Origin: an uncultured Odoribacter sp.
GTDB taxonomy: Bacteria; Bacteroidota; Bacteroidia; Bacteroidales; Marinifilaceae
Length of the DNA: 51,193 nt
Assembly: GCA_944321145.1 (NCBI GenBank)
Contig: CALUKF010000016.1
Coordinates: 1 to 51,193, forward strand
Direction: 5' to 3'
The position numbers and the translations under genes are program-made. Shown piece by piece: positions 15,928-24,261 of the stretch. Under the pieces are notes generated by a model. It had not been told where the DNA came from and made no database searches. It saw only the letters and a list, made by a program, of their open reading frames with translations. Position 1 is the first letter of the stretch, and every line of letters begins with the position of its first letter.

Positions 15928-17223
15928 ATGAAAAAAGCAAATATAATCAGTTTGGGATGTTCCAAGAACTTGGTGGATACCGAGGTGCTGTTGAAGCAGT
16001 TGGAGCAGGCGGGCTATGTGACGGAGACGGACGTGGACGAGTCGGACGCCGACGTGGTGATTGTCAATACTTGCGGCTTCATCGGCGATGCCAAGGAGGA
16101 ATCGGTGAATACCGTCCTCGAACAGGTGGAGCGCAAAAAGGCGGGGAGGATCGGGCAATTGTACGTCATCGGCTGCCTTTCCCAACGTTATGGCAAGGAT
16201 TTGGCAGAGGAAATCCCCGAAGTGGACGGCTTTTTCGGCAAGTTCGACTGGCAGGGAGTTATGGAAGCTCTTGGCAGTTGTTTCGACGAACGCATCGCCC
16301 ACCGGCGCATCCTGACCACTCCGGGGCACTATGCCTACTTGAAAATTTCCGAAGGATGCAACCGCACCTGCTCTTATTGTGCCATACCGATTATGACAGG
16401 ACGCCACAAGTCGCGGGACTTTGACAGCCTCCTCGACGAATGCCGTGCCTTGGCTGCCGGCGGGGTGAAAGAAATCCTTGTGGTGGCGCAAGACCTGACC
16501 TATTATGGCATAGACCTGTACGGACGGAATCGTCTGGCGGAGTTGGTCGAAGCCATTGCCGGAATCGAGGGGGTGGAATGGGTGCGCCTGCACTATGCCT
16601 ATCCGGCAGGTTTTCCATTGGAACTGCTGCCTGTGATGCGCCGGAACCGGAACGTATGCCGTTACCTCGACATTGCCCTCCAGCATTGCAGCGACCATGT
16701 CCTGCAACTGATGCGCCGCGGGGTGACCAAGCAGCAGACCCTTGACCTGATTCGCTGCATTCGCGAGGAAGTGCCCGGCATTTATTTGCGCACTACGTTG
16801 ATGGTGGGGCATCCGGGCGAGACGGAGGAGGATTTTGAAGAACTCTGCGATTTTGTCCGCGAAATGAAGTTCGAACGCCTAGGTGTGTTCCCTTATTCCC
16901 ATGAGGAAGATACTTATTGCGACCTCCATTATACGGATGACATCCCGGAGGAAGTGAAACAGGCGCGGGCGGAGCGCGTCATGGCAATTCAGGAAGAAGT
17001 GTCCGCGCAACTGGCTGCTGCCACGGTGGGCAAGACCCTTCGCGTGCTTATCGACCGCCGCGAGGGCGATTATTATGTCGGGCGCACAGAGCACGATTCG
17101 CCGGAAGTCGACCCCGAAGTCTTTGTCCAAAGCGGGACACCTTTGGAAATCGGCGATTTCTGCGAAGTGGAAATCACCGGAGCGGACGATTATGATTTGT
17201 ATGGGAAAGTAATAAATCAATGA
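15928..17223 (+). CDS. rimO: Ribosomal protein S12 methylthiotransferase RimO
   Basis: Radical SAM enzyme that adds a methylthio group to the conserved aspartate of ribosomal protein S12. The 431-residue protein begins MKKANIISLGCSKNLVDTE. Its UPF0004 domain supplies cluster cysteines Cys11, Cys49 and Cys83, the radical SAM domain has CNRTCSYC (Cys144, Cys148, Cys151), and a C-terminal TRAM domain starts near AATVGKTLRVLIDRREG. The GCSKN and VNTCGFI motifs and the overall length separate RimO from MiaB. The frame stays open upstream to 15739, but that would overlap the divergent gene's promoter, and ATG 15928 fits the family start. A META-domain gene follows 25 bases later. Confidence 0.96.
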   Translation: MKKANIISLGCSKNLVDTEVLLKQLEQAGYVTETDVDESDADVVIVNTCGFIGDAKEESVNTVLEQVERKKAGRIGQLYVIGCLSQRYGKDLAEEIPEVDGFFGKFDWQGVMEALGSCFDERIAHRRILTTPGHYAYLKISEGCNRTCSYCAIPIMTGRHKSRDFDSLLDECRALAAGGVKEILVVAQDLTYYGIDLYGRNRLAELVEAIAGIEGVEWVRLHYAYPAGFPLELLPVMRRNRNVCRYLDIALQHCSDHVLQLMRRGVTKQQTLDLIRCIREEVPGIYLRTTLMVGHPGETEEDFEELCDFVREMKFERLGVFPYSHEEDTYCDLHYTDDIPEEVKQARAERVMAIQEEVSAQLAAATVGKTLRVLIDRREGDYYVGRTEHDSPEVDPEVFVQSGTPLEIGDFCEVEITGADDYDLYGKVINQ

Positions 17224-17248
17224 TATTCAACAATAAAAACAGAATGAG

Positions 17249-17668
17249 ATGAAAAAGATGAAATGGATAGGAATGGCTTTGGCGGCTCTCGCCATCGGCT
17301 GTACGGACAATCAGGCGCTTTTGCAGTCCAAGGATTGGCAAATGAAACACATGGTGCTGAACGGCGACACCTTGCAGAACCCGGCGGCATTGCCCGTGCT
17401 GCAATTTACGGACAGCGTGACCGTTGCCGGTTCGGGCGGCTGCAACCGCTTCTTCGGCAAATACACTTTAGACAAGGAGGGCAGTATGACCATCAAAGTC
17501 AGCGGCGCAACCCTCATGTATTGCCCGGACATGGCATTTGAGGATGCCTACATGAAAGCCCTGCCGACCGTGGCTCATTACGAACTCTCGGCAAATGTCC
17601 TGACCCTCACTGACAAGGAAGGCACTTGCACCATTGCCTACGAAGCAATAGAAAAAACCGAGGAGTAA
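17249..17668 (+). CDS. META-domain (HslJ-like) lipoprotein
   Basis: Predicted 139-residue lipoprotein with signal peptide and lipobox IGC (MKKMKWIGMALAALAIGC), then a single META domain. The domain signature is visible as GSGGCNRFFGKYTL and the paired ATLMYCPDMAFEDAYMKAL with its conserved cysteine, plus the final strand segment LTLTDKEGTCTIAYEAI. META/HslJ proteins are small envelope proteins linked in other bacteria to stress or antibiotic tolerance; the molecular role is unknown. It is probably co-transcribed with rimO and ends at the terminator 17679-17724. Confidence 0.88.
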   Translation: MKKMKWIGMALAALAIGCTDNQALLQSKDWQMKHMVLNGDTLQNPAALPVLQFTDSVTVAGSGGCNRFFGKYTLDKEGSMTIKVSGATLMYCPDMAFEDAYMKALPTVAHYELSANVLTLTDKEGTCTIAYEAIEKTEE

Positions 17669-17678
17669 ACGGTTTAAC

Positions 17679-17724
17679 CCACGCCTGCCCATCAGCATGA
17701 AACGGCGAGCAGGCGTGGATTTTT
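17679..17724 (+). terminator. Intrinsic terminator after the META gene
   Basis: CCACGCCTGC (17679-17688) and GCAGGCGTGG (17709-17718) form a perfect 10-bp stem with a 20-base loop, followed by ATTTTT. The T-run touches the stop of the convergent ECF sigma gene, so the element separates the two converging transcripts. Confidence 0.88.
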
Positions 17725-18283
17725 AAAGGAGAGGTGAGTCTTTTTTCTTTTTGAACAGCAGGCGCAATTGATTGATGGCTTTGGATTTGATGTTATAGAT
17801 AGTCTGAATGTTGAAATTCATTTTTTGTGCAATATCTTCTGCTTCGTAGCCTTTCAAATAGAGACGCATAACTTCTTTACCGGGGTCAGGGATACGTTCA
17901 ATGTATTCTGTGAGGGAGGCAACCATCTCGCTTTCTTCTACTTCATCCGAAAAATGGTTTTCGTTGATAATGGTTTCCCTGTATTTGTTTTCCACATGAA
18001 GGTGTTCGTAGTAATGTCCATATTGGTTTTTTATTATGGCATAAAGGAAAGCTTTTATGTTTGCCAGTGAGTCAAATTCCATATCTGCCCTTTCCCACAA
18101 GGCAATAAACGCTTCTTGCACGGCATCTTGCGGGTCGACGGGAGTACCTCTGTACAAGCGTATGGCATAGGCATGAAGTTCGACAAAGAACATTTTATAT
18201 ACTTCTGCAAAGGCAGAAGAGTCGCGCTTGTTGAAGCGTTTCAGGATAAGTGACCATTTTTCTTTGTTTACATCATCTCCCAT
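17723..18283 (-). CDS. ECF RNA polymerase sigma factor, locus 2
   Basis: Alternative sigma factor of 186 residues with region 2 (FAEVYKMFFVELHAYAIRLY and DPQDAVQEAFIALWERAD) and region 4 (YEAEDIAQKMNFNIQTIYNIKSKA read in parts as the helix-turn-helix). It is the natural partner for the FecR-like protein at 19130-20338 and the STN-containing SusC that follows. Unlike locus 1, it is transcribed away from fecR, and a toxin-antitoxin pair lies between them. The upstream region has only an imperfect -7 box (TATTTTCG). Which sigma reads the susC promoter cannot be told from sequence. Confidence 0.92.
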   Translation of the reverse strand: MGDDVNKEKWSLILKRFNKRDSSAFAEVYKMFFVELHAYAIRLYRGTPVDPQDAVQEAFIALWERADMEFDSLANIKAFLYAIIKNQYGHYYEHLHVENKYRETIINENHFSDEVEESEMVASLTEYIERIPDPGKEVMRLYLKGYEAEDIAQKMNFNIQTIYNIKSKAINQLRLLFKKKKDSPLL

Positions 18284-18363
18284 ACGAAAGGTTCTGGAGG
18301 TTTATATTTTGTTTTTCTTATGCGCAGGCGAAAATAATAATAAGTTTTAAAAAGTAGACATGA

Positions 18364-18717
18364 TTATTCCCCAAATTGTAATCCACTCTTTTTTAATAAA
18401 TCTTGAATCTCTGATATTGAAATACTTTCGCGTTCTGCTTTGTCATAAATATAAAGAAGATTGATTATTGCTTTGTCAATAGTTATGACTATAGTAAAAG
18501 TTATGACTCTTGCTCCTCCGCTTTTACCGCGACCCTTTGAAGTGATGCGCATTCGAATTTTCCGAAATCCACCTCCTAAATCTGTACCAAGTGTTGGATT
18601 GGAGAGAATTTCAGTACGCAAATCTTTTACATCTTGCTCTAATGATGGATAACGTTTGTTTAACCGTTTAAACTCACGCTTGAATGTGACGGCGACTTTT
18701 ACTTCATACTGCTTCAT
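18364..18717 (-). CDS. RelE/ParE-family toxin
   Basis: Likely toxin of a type II toxin-antitoxin pair. The 117 residues have the RelE/ParE fold pattern: an N-terminal strand-helix (VAVTFKREFKRLNKRYPSLEQDVKDL), a central PTLGTDLGGGFRKIRMRI segment followed by a Lys/Arg-rich loop (SKGRGKSGGARVIT), and C-terminal strands INLLYIYDKAERESIS. Such toxins cleave mRNA on the ribosome or inhibit gyrase; which applies here is not clear. The start overlaps the end of the antitoxin gene by 14 bases, the usual translational coupling. The pair sits between the ECF sigma and FecR genes of locus 2. Confidence 0.82.
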   Translation of the reverse strand: MKQYEVKVAVTFKREFKRLNKRYPSLEQDVKDLRTEILSNPTLGTDLGGGFRKIRMRITSKGRGKSGGARVITFTIVITIDKAIINLLYIYDKAERESISISEIQDLLKKSGLQFGE

Positions 18718-18943
18718 TCTCTAATTCTTTAATAAAATCATCAAATGATTGCATCCGTCCGGCTTTTAAATCCATTAATCCCTCTTCAATCCCTGCAAGG
18801 ATTTCTTCCTTGCTAATATATTCTGTATTGTTTTCTTCTTTGCTAATGTTTTCTTGCAGTTTGCTTGCTAACCATTTTTGGTTGTTAATGGGCAATGTTT
18901 GGATTGCTTGCCATAAACCATCTAATGAAATTGTTGTTTTCAT
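18704..18943 (-). CDS. Antitoxin of the RelE-like module
   Basis: Seventy-nine-residue acidic, helical protein encoded immediately upstream of and overlapping the RelE-like toxin. It has an N-terminal segment (MKTTISLDGLWQAIQTLPINN) followed by a Lys/Glu-rich middle and a C-terminal helix (GRMQSFDDFIKELENEA), the type of tail that wraps the toxin. No ribbon-helix-helix or helix-turn-helix was recognised with confidence. Its own promoter is well formed at 18970-19001. Assignment rests mainly on size, composition and gene order. Confidence 0.72.
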   Translation of the reverse strand: MKTTISLDGLWQAIQTLPINNQKWLASKLQENISKEENNTEYISKEEILAGIEEGLMDLKAGRMQSFDDFIKELENEAV

Positions 18944-18969
18944 ATCCTGAAATCTTTAGTTGTTGCTTG

Positions 18970-19001
18970 CAAAATTACGGAAAATAATTAGGATTTACAA
19001 A
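18970..19001 (-). promoter_or_regulatory. Bacteroides-type promoter of the toxin-antitoxin module
   Basis: On the minus strand TTTG (19001-18998) is separated by 20 bases from TAATTTTG (18977-18970), matching TTTG-N19-21-TAnnTTTG. It lies 26 bases upstream of the antitoxin ATG. Confidence 0.75.
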
Positions 19002-19129
19002 AGTGTCTTTTGAAGGGCTATGGAAAAAAGGATATACGCTATGTTATTAAAAGTTAAATATTGGGTTCGTAGAGTAGATATCAGGTGCCTTGCCGTACTT
19101 GTGTATAAAAACGGAAAGAAAAGAGCATT

Positions 19130-20338
19130 ATGAAAAAGAATCAAGATAAACAAATCCGCAGGGATTACGATACTGCCCGGAGAGCTATTGAGGCTTTTCG
19201 GCAGGAGAAAACTGGGATGCCCTCACCAATGACAGATGCGGACGCTTCGGAAGCTGGGCTGCTGTCTGAGGAAAGGGCGAAAACGGATGCGAAACTTTCA
19301 ATAGGAAGTGGTACGGAACATGTTGAAATGGCGGTGGAAATGGCTCATCAGATTGCTAAAATCGATAAAGAGCGCGGTGCGGTAAAGTTAAAGGAAACGA
19401 TAGAGAGAAAGCGCATTACCGGACGGGTTCGCCGTTTATGGCAAGCAGTGGGCAGCATAGCGGCGGTGGCTGCTGTAGTGGTGGCATGGCAATTTATGCC
19501 GGTGGCAGAGCCGGAGCAGGTGCCGCAGATGAAGCCTGTGGATTTGGCGCAAATAGAGGTGCCTGTCATTGTATATGCGGAAGAAAACGATGCGGTGGTG
19601 TACTTTGATTCCTTGAAGCTAAAAAAAGGCGAAGCCGGGGCGCGCGGTGAAGTGGAGTTGGCGGAAAAGCCTTCCCGAGAAATCGCTACCGGGCAAATGG
19701 AAAAGGTGCATTACAATAAAATCCTTATCCCTCGCGGTTATACTTTTCGGGCGAAATTGCCGGATGGTTCTACGGTAGTATTGAATGCCGGGAGCGAATT
19801 GAAATATCCTGTCCGTTTTCAGGACACCTTGCGCGAGGTGGAATTGGTTGGAGAGGGGTATTTTGAAGTAGCGAAAGCCGAAGTGCCTTTTGTGGTCAAG
19901 GCGGGCAGCACGCAGGTGAAAGTATATGGCACGAAATTCAATGTTCTCTACAGCGAAGACTTGGATTTGGCGGAAGCCGTTCTTCTGGAAGGAAGCATTG
20001 GAATGCAAGCAGGTGGCAACGAAGTGCGTTTGGCACCCAATGAACGGGCATATTGCATGCCGGGGGACAGCTTGCTGCAGGTGGAAAAAGTAGATGCCAC
20101 AGCCTATATCAATTGGCTGGGTACAACCTTTAAATACGACGGCATGCGGTTAGACCGCATTGCGTGGGACCTCTCAAGATGGTATGGCGTGTATATAGAC
20201 ATGCCATCTGAACTGAAAAGCGAGATCTATACGATGGAATTCGACAAAACGTCTTCCATTGAGTGGGTCATGGAAGCGTTAAGTTTAATTACCGGGAAAC
20301 AAATAAAAAAAGAAGGAGGTGGATATCAGATATATTAG
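19130..20338 (+). CDS. FecR-family anti-sigma factor, locus 2
   Basis: Predicted inner-membrane anti-sigma factor of 402 residues. A cytoplasmic N-terminal part of about 105 residues is followed by one transmembrane helix (residues about 106-122). The periplasmic FecR domain carries IPRGYTFRAKLPDGSTVVLN, LVGEGYFEVAKAEVPFVVK and VYGTKFNVLY. The C-terminal STN-contact region contains NWLGTTFKYDGMRLDRIAWDLSRWY. The N-terminal 100 residues are highly charged and do not resemble those of locus 1, as expected if each binds a different sigma factor. It is divergent from the sigma gene at 17723-18283 and lies 142 bases upstream of the susC frame. Confidence 0.9.
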   Translation: MKKNQDKQIRRDYDTARRAIEAFRQEKTGMPSPMTDADASEAGLLSEERAKTDAKLSIGSGTEHVEMAVEMAHQIAKIDKERGAVKLKETIERKRITGRVRRLWQAVGSIAAVAAVVVAWQFMPVAEPEQVPQMKPVDLAQIEVPVIVYAEENDAVVYFDSLKLKKGEAGARGEVELAEKPSREIATGQMEKVHYNKILIPRGYTFRAKLPDGSTVVLNAGSELKYPVRFQDTLREVELVGEGYFEVAKAEVPFVVKAGSTQVKVYGTKFNVLYSEDLDLAEAVLLEGSIGMQAGGNEVRLAPNERAYCMPGDSLLQVEKVDATAYINWLGTTFKYDGMRLDRIAWDLSRWYGVYIDMPSELKSEIYTMEFDKTSSIEWVMEALSLITGKQIKKEGGGYQIY

Positions 20339-20352
20339 CAGCTAAAAAACAG

Positions 20353-20385
20353 AAAAGAGAATTTCCGCAGCGGAAACCCTCTTTT
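20353..20385 (+). promoter_or_regulatory. Hairpin between fecR and susC, locus 2
   Basis: Two nested exact 7-bp stems, AAAAGAG/CTCTTTT outside and TTTCCGC/GCGGAAA inside, are separated by one AA/CC internal mismatch, with a single-base centre at 20369. The end of the outer arm is TTTT, so it may work as an intrinsic terminator or attenuator for the fecR transcript. It occupies the same place as the locus 1 hairpin at 4250-4280. Confidence 0.65.
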
Positions 20386-20501
20386 GGGCGCAATCGCCGG
20401 GCATCGATTTCTCAGGTCATTACCCGGAGGTCGCATAGAGACGTAAAAATAATTTTACATCAAAATTTCACTACAAATTTATGACAATTAAAGAACAAAA
20501 C

Positions 20502-23500
20502 ATGAAGTTTGGGGCAAATAAATTTGTCGTTTGCCTATTTTGCATCTGCATGGCGGCAGCAGCAACGCCGCGGCAGGCTTTTGGGGCTCCCCTTCCCAGG
20601 GCGGGCAAGGCGCAACAGACGCCTGAAAAAACAGTCACACTGAACGTGACACAGAGGACATTGGTCTACATCCTGTCGCAAATCAAGGAACAGACGGGAT
20701 TGGCTTATGGATTTAAAAATCCTAATGATCAGTCTCGTAATGAACTGTATTCCATTAACGTGCGGAAAGTAAGTGTGGATTCCGCATTGAACACTTTATT
20801 TAAGGGAACAAAATTTACTTATGAAATCGTTGGAAATTTGATTTTAATTACTGAAGGTCAAGCTGTAGATTCAAAAGTATCTGCCAATTTAATCAAGGTG
20901 AAGGGAAAGATTACCGATGAAGATGGCAATCCTATACCCGGAGCTACTATTTTGATTCATGGTACGACTCAGGGTGTGGCTTCCAATGTTGAGGGATTGT
21001 ATGAACTGCAGGCGAATCCGGATGATATTTTGCAGGTTTCTTTTATCGGATACGATACCGAAATCGTTCCGATTCGCGGGCAATCTGAAATTAATATTGC
21101 CATGAAATTTACAGCAGAAGATTTGGAGGAAGTATCTGTTGTGGCTTTTGGTACCCAGAAGAAGGAGAGTGTGGTATCCGCCATTACTACTGTTCGTCCG
21201 ATGGACTTGAAAACGTCCAGCAGCGACCTGACGACCAGCTTGGCAGGGCGTGTTGCCGGTATCATCGGTTGGCAGACCGGCGGTATTCCCGGAACTTTAA
21301 CGGAAGAGGAAATGAATACCAAATTTTACATCCGCGGTGTGACTTCTTTTCAAGAGGGTGCCAATACCCAGCCTCTGGTGTTGATTGATGGCGTGGAATC
21401 ATCCGTATTGGATTTGTCACGAATTGCTGTAGAGGATATTGAAACTTTTAGCGTGTTGAAAGATGCTTCTGCTACAGCCATGTATGGAGCCCGTGGCGCC
21501 AATGGTGTTTTGATGGTGACGACTAAGAAAGGCGAGGAGGGAAGTGTTTATACCTCTGTGCGCTATGAAGCTATTATCTCTATGCCAACCAAAGATATTG
21601 ATGTGGTAGATCCTGTTACATGGATGCGCATGTACAACGAGGCATCTCTGAATCGTACTCCTGGTATTACTCCGAAATATTCGGCAGAAACCATTGAACG
21701 CACCCTTTCTGGCAAATACCCTGATTTTGTTTATCCTCAAAACGATTGGTATGGTATGATGTTTAAGAATTTTAACGTCAATCATCATGCTGGTGTTAGT
21801 ATCCGTGGTGGTTCTAAGGTAATGCAATACTATGCATCCTTGAATTACAATCATGATTCCGGCATGTTGAAGACTGACAAGTTAAACGATTTTGATTGTA
21901 ATATCAAGAATAATGCCCTTTCTTTCCGTACAAACCTGAACATTGATTTGAAAGCTGGCATAAAATTATTGATAACTTCGGCAACTAACATGGATAAATA
22001 TCATGGTCCTTTTACTGACATGTCGCAGGCATACGGTTTAGCATTTACTGCTTCTCCGGTGGATTTTGCTGCCATGTATCCGGCAGATGATACTTATAGT
22101 TGGCCGCATCTTCGTTTTGGTGGAGAGAACGAAAATAGTAACAATCCCTATATGTTATTGCAGAAAGGGTATATCGAGCGCACTCGCTTTTCTACAACTA
22201 ACCGGGCAGAATACATTCAAAATCTGTCCTCTTTAGTTAAAGGATTGGAGTTCCGCGCAAGCATATCTTTGGCTCAGACCAGTTATTATACTGCTGGTTT
22301 TGCAACACAACCTTTTATGTATGCGTTAGAAAATTATGATTTTGAGACAGGAAAGCATATTTTGCGTGCTCTAAATGAGAAAAATGCATCTCGAACTTTG
22401 CAATTTGTAAATACAGGTGGGAATACCAATAGTACGCAGGTAACTTATGAGGCACGGTTACAACATACGGCAGGTTGGAAAGACCACCAAACTTCTTTGA
22501 TTGGCGTTTTCCAGATGTTGGAAAGCACGGGGACTGCCAGTACCTTTTTTGATGCCTTGCCTGCTCGTAATATGACCTTTTCTATGCGAGGCAGTTATGG
22601 CTACAAAGACCGTTATTTTGTAGAGGGTAGTTTTGGTTATAATGGTTCCGAGCGTTTTGCCAAGAAAAACAGGATGGGCTTTTTCCCGGCGGTTGGAGCT
22701 GCTTGGGTGCTGAGCGACGAGCCGTTTATGGAAAGTGCCCGGGCTTTTTGGCTGCCTTATTTTAAACTTCGTCTTTCATACGGGAAAGTAGGTAACGATG
22801 GCATTATTAATTCTCCTCGTTTTGTATTTATTCCGCAAATAGATAGATTGCAGTCGACCATTAGAGACCCGGAACCGTTTGGCGGTAATATTTCTCCATT
22901 TCAGATTACAGCTTATGAGAATGAAAATATTGAATGGGAAGTAGCGGAACAGGTGAATTTGGGTATGGAAGCCAAAATGTTCGATGGAATTTTGGAATTC
23001 AACTTGGATTTCTTCCAAGAAGTACGCCATAACATTTTGGCAAATCGGACAGTTCTTCCGTCTTCTATGGGTATTCAGATAGATCCTTTGGACAACATCG
23101 GTAAAGCCCGGACTCGCGGATTGGAATTTTCTGGTAAAATCCAGCATGCCTTTGACAAGGATTTTTGGGTGATTTTAAATGCAACGGCAACTTATTCCCA
23201 GTCTAAATACTTGGAAATAGAAGAGGCGACCAACAAGCCAAATTGGCAGGTAAAAGTTGGGCATGAAATTTCCCAGCAAGTTGGTTATATCGCTGAAGGT
23301 TTATTCCGTGACCAGGCTGAAATTGATAATGCTCCAGTGCAAGGCGGTGATGTGATGCCGGGCGATATCCGCTATCGGGATTTAAATGGCGACCATGTGA
23401 TTGATGTGGAGGATGCCACTTATATTGGTTATCCGGAGACGCCTCGGTTGATTTACGGGTTGCAGGGTTACTTAACCTATAAAAATTGGGAATTTAACTT

Positions 23501-23951
23501 TGCTTTCCAAGGGTCCGGCAAGCGTTCGTTCTTTATGAACCCGAGTGCTATTTCGCCGTTTGTGAACAATCATGCCATGTTGAAGGCAATTTATGACGAC
23601 CATTGGTCGGAAGAAAACATGGCGCATAAACCTTTTTGGCCGCGTTTGTCTACTTATAACATTACGCAGCACAACCCGCAAGAAGATTGGTATAATAATA
23701 CTGAAACCCGTAAGAGCACCTATTTTATGCGCGAATGCCGTTTCTTGCGTTGTACTTCTTTAGAATTGGCATATAACATGCCGAAGAAACTGATGAACAA
23801 ATGGAAAATGTCGAATTTAAAGTTCTTTGTTCGCGCGAACAATCCGTTTGTCATTACAAACTTTAAGGTATGGGATGTTGAGTTGGGAGAAGACGGGTTT
23901 AATTACCCAATTCAAAAGACTTTTACTGCCGGGTTGAACTTTAGTTTCTAA
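20502..23951 (+). CDS. SusC/RagA-family TonB-dependent outer-membrane receptor with STN domain, locus 2
   Basis: Outer-membrane importer of locus 2, 1149 residues from the ATG at 20502 (1156 from 20481). A signal peptide (KFVVCLFCICMAAAATPRQAFG) is followed by an STN signalling domain (KTVTLNVTQRTLVYILSQIK to NLILITEG) and a carboxypeptidase-D regulatory-like domain (IKVKGKITDEDGNPIPGATI). The plug contains QPLVLIDGVESS and DASATAMYGARGANGVL, and the barrel ends ...FTAGLNFSF. It is related to but clearly divergent from the locus 1 receptor; no homopolymer tract is present here. In most SusCD loci susD follows at once, but here two small unrecognised genes intervene. Confidence 0.95.
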   Translation: MKFGANKFVVCLFCICMAAAATPRQAFGAPLPRAGKAQQTPEKTVTLNVTQRTLVYILSQIKEQTGLAYGFKNPNDQSRNELYSINVRKVSVDSALNTLFKGTKFTYEIVGNLILITEGQAVDSKVSANLIKVKGKITDEDGNPIPGATILIHGTTQGVASNVEGLYELQANPDDILQVSFIGYDTEIVPIRGQSEINIAMKFTAEDLEEVSVVAFGTQKKESVVSAITTVRPMDLKTSSSDLTTSLAGRVAGIIGWQTGGIPGTLTEEEMNTKFYIRGVTSFQEGANTQPLVLIDGVESSVLDLSRIAVEDIETFSVLKDASATAMYGARGANGVLMVTTKKGEEGSVYTSVRYEAIISMPTKDIDVVDPVTWMRMYNEASLNRTPGITPKYSAETIERTLSGKYPDFVYPQNDWYGMMFKNFNVNHHAGVSIRGGSKVMQYYASLNYNHDSGMLKTDKLNDFDCNIKNNALSFRTNLNIDLKAGIKLLITSATNMDKYHGPFTDMSQAYGLAFTASPVDFAAMYPADDTYSWPHLRFGGENENSNNPYMLLQKGYIERTRFSTTNRAEYIQNLSSLVKGLEFRASISLAQTSYYTAGFATQPFMYALENYDFETGKHILRALNEKNASRTLQFVNTGGNTNSTQVTYEARLQHTAGWKDHQTSLIGVFQMLESTGTASTFFDALPARNMTFSMRGSYGYKDRYFVEGSFGYNGSERFAKKNRMGFFPAVGAAWVLSDEPFMESARAFWLPYFKLRLSYGKVGNDGIINSPRFVFIPQIDRLQSTIRDPEPFGGNISPFQITAYENENIEWEVAEQVNLGMEAKMFDGILEFNLDFFQEVRHNILANRTVLPSSMGIQIDPLDNIGKARTRGLEFSGKIQHAFDKDFWVILNATATYSQSKYLEIEEATNKPNWQVKVGHEISQQVGYIAEGLFRDQAEIDNAPVQGGDVMPGDIRYRDLNGDHVIDVEDATYIGYPETPRLIYGLQGYLTYKNWEFNFAFQGSGKRSFFMNPSAISPFVNNHAMLKAIYDDHWSEENMAHKPFWPRLSTYNITQHNPQEDWYNNTETRKSTYFMRECRFLRCTSLELAYNMPKKLMNKWKMSNLKFFVRANNPFVITNFKVWDVELGEDGFNYPIQKTFTAGLNFSF

Positions 23952-23968
23952 TTTTAAAGGATAGCGAT

Positions 23969-24250
23969 ATGAAATATTGGCTTATATCATTTTTGATCAT
24001 TCTCTCATTGTTTGGTTGTTCGGATTTGCCGGAAATGTCTTGTGATGTAGCGGGATTGAATGTAGAAGGGGAAGTGTTAGATTCAGAATATCAATATGTT
24101 TGTTCTCAATATTGGATATGGGGATCTTATTTTATACCTGCTTATGAGTCAACATTAGATTGGTCTCCTCAACCCAATCTTTTCTCTATGCCAATCCTTT
24201 TAAAGAAGTTCTGGTACGAATTTGATCAATTTCAATTTATGGGAATTTAA
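23969..24250 (+). CDS. Small lipoprotein of unknown function between susC and susD
   Basis: Unrecognised 93-residue product with a lipoprotein signal peptide (MKYWLISFLIILSLFGC, lipobox LFGC) followed by a short acidic and aromatic-rich domain (DSEYQYVCSQYWIWGSYFIPAYES). The coding region is more A/T-rich than the flanking susC end. It starts 17 bases after the susC stop and ends 11 bases before the next ORF, so it is part of the operon by spacing. It could be a small surface accessory lipoprotein or a decayed remnant of a larger gene; the sequence ends cleanly at a stop and shows no obvious frameshift partner. Confidence 0.55.
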   Translation: MKYWLISFLIILSLFGCSDLPEMSCDVAGLNVEGEVLDSEYQYVCSQYWIWGSYFIPAYESTLDWSPQPNLFSMPILLKKFWYEFDQFQFMGI

Positions 24251-24261
24251 TTTTTATCGTT

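Noticed and set aside
17723-18943. Sigma gene plus toxin-antitoxin pair as one operon
   Set aside because: The toxin-antitoxin pair has its own promoter and is separated from the sigma start by 80 bases. No shared regulatory signal was seen, so they are described separately, although readthrough remains possible.
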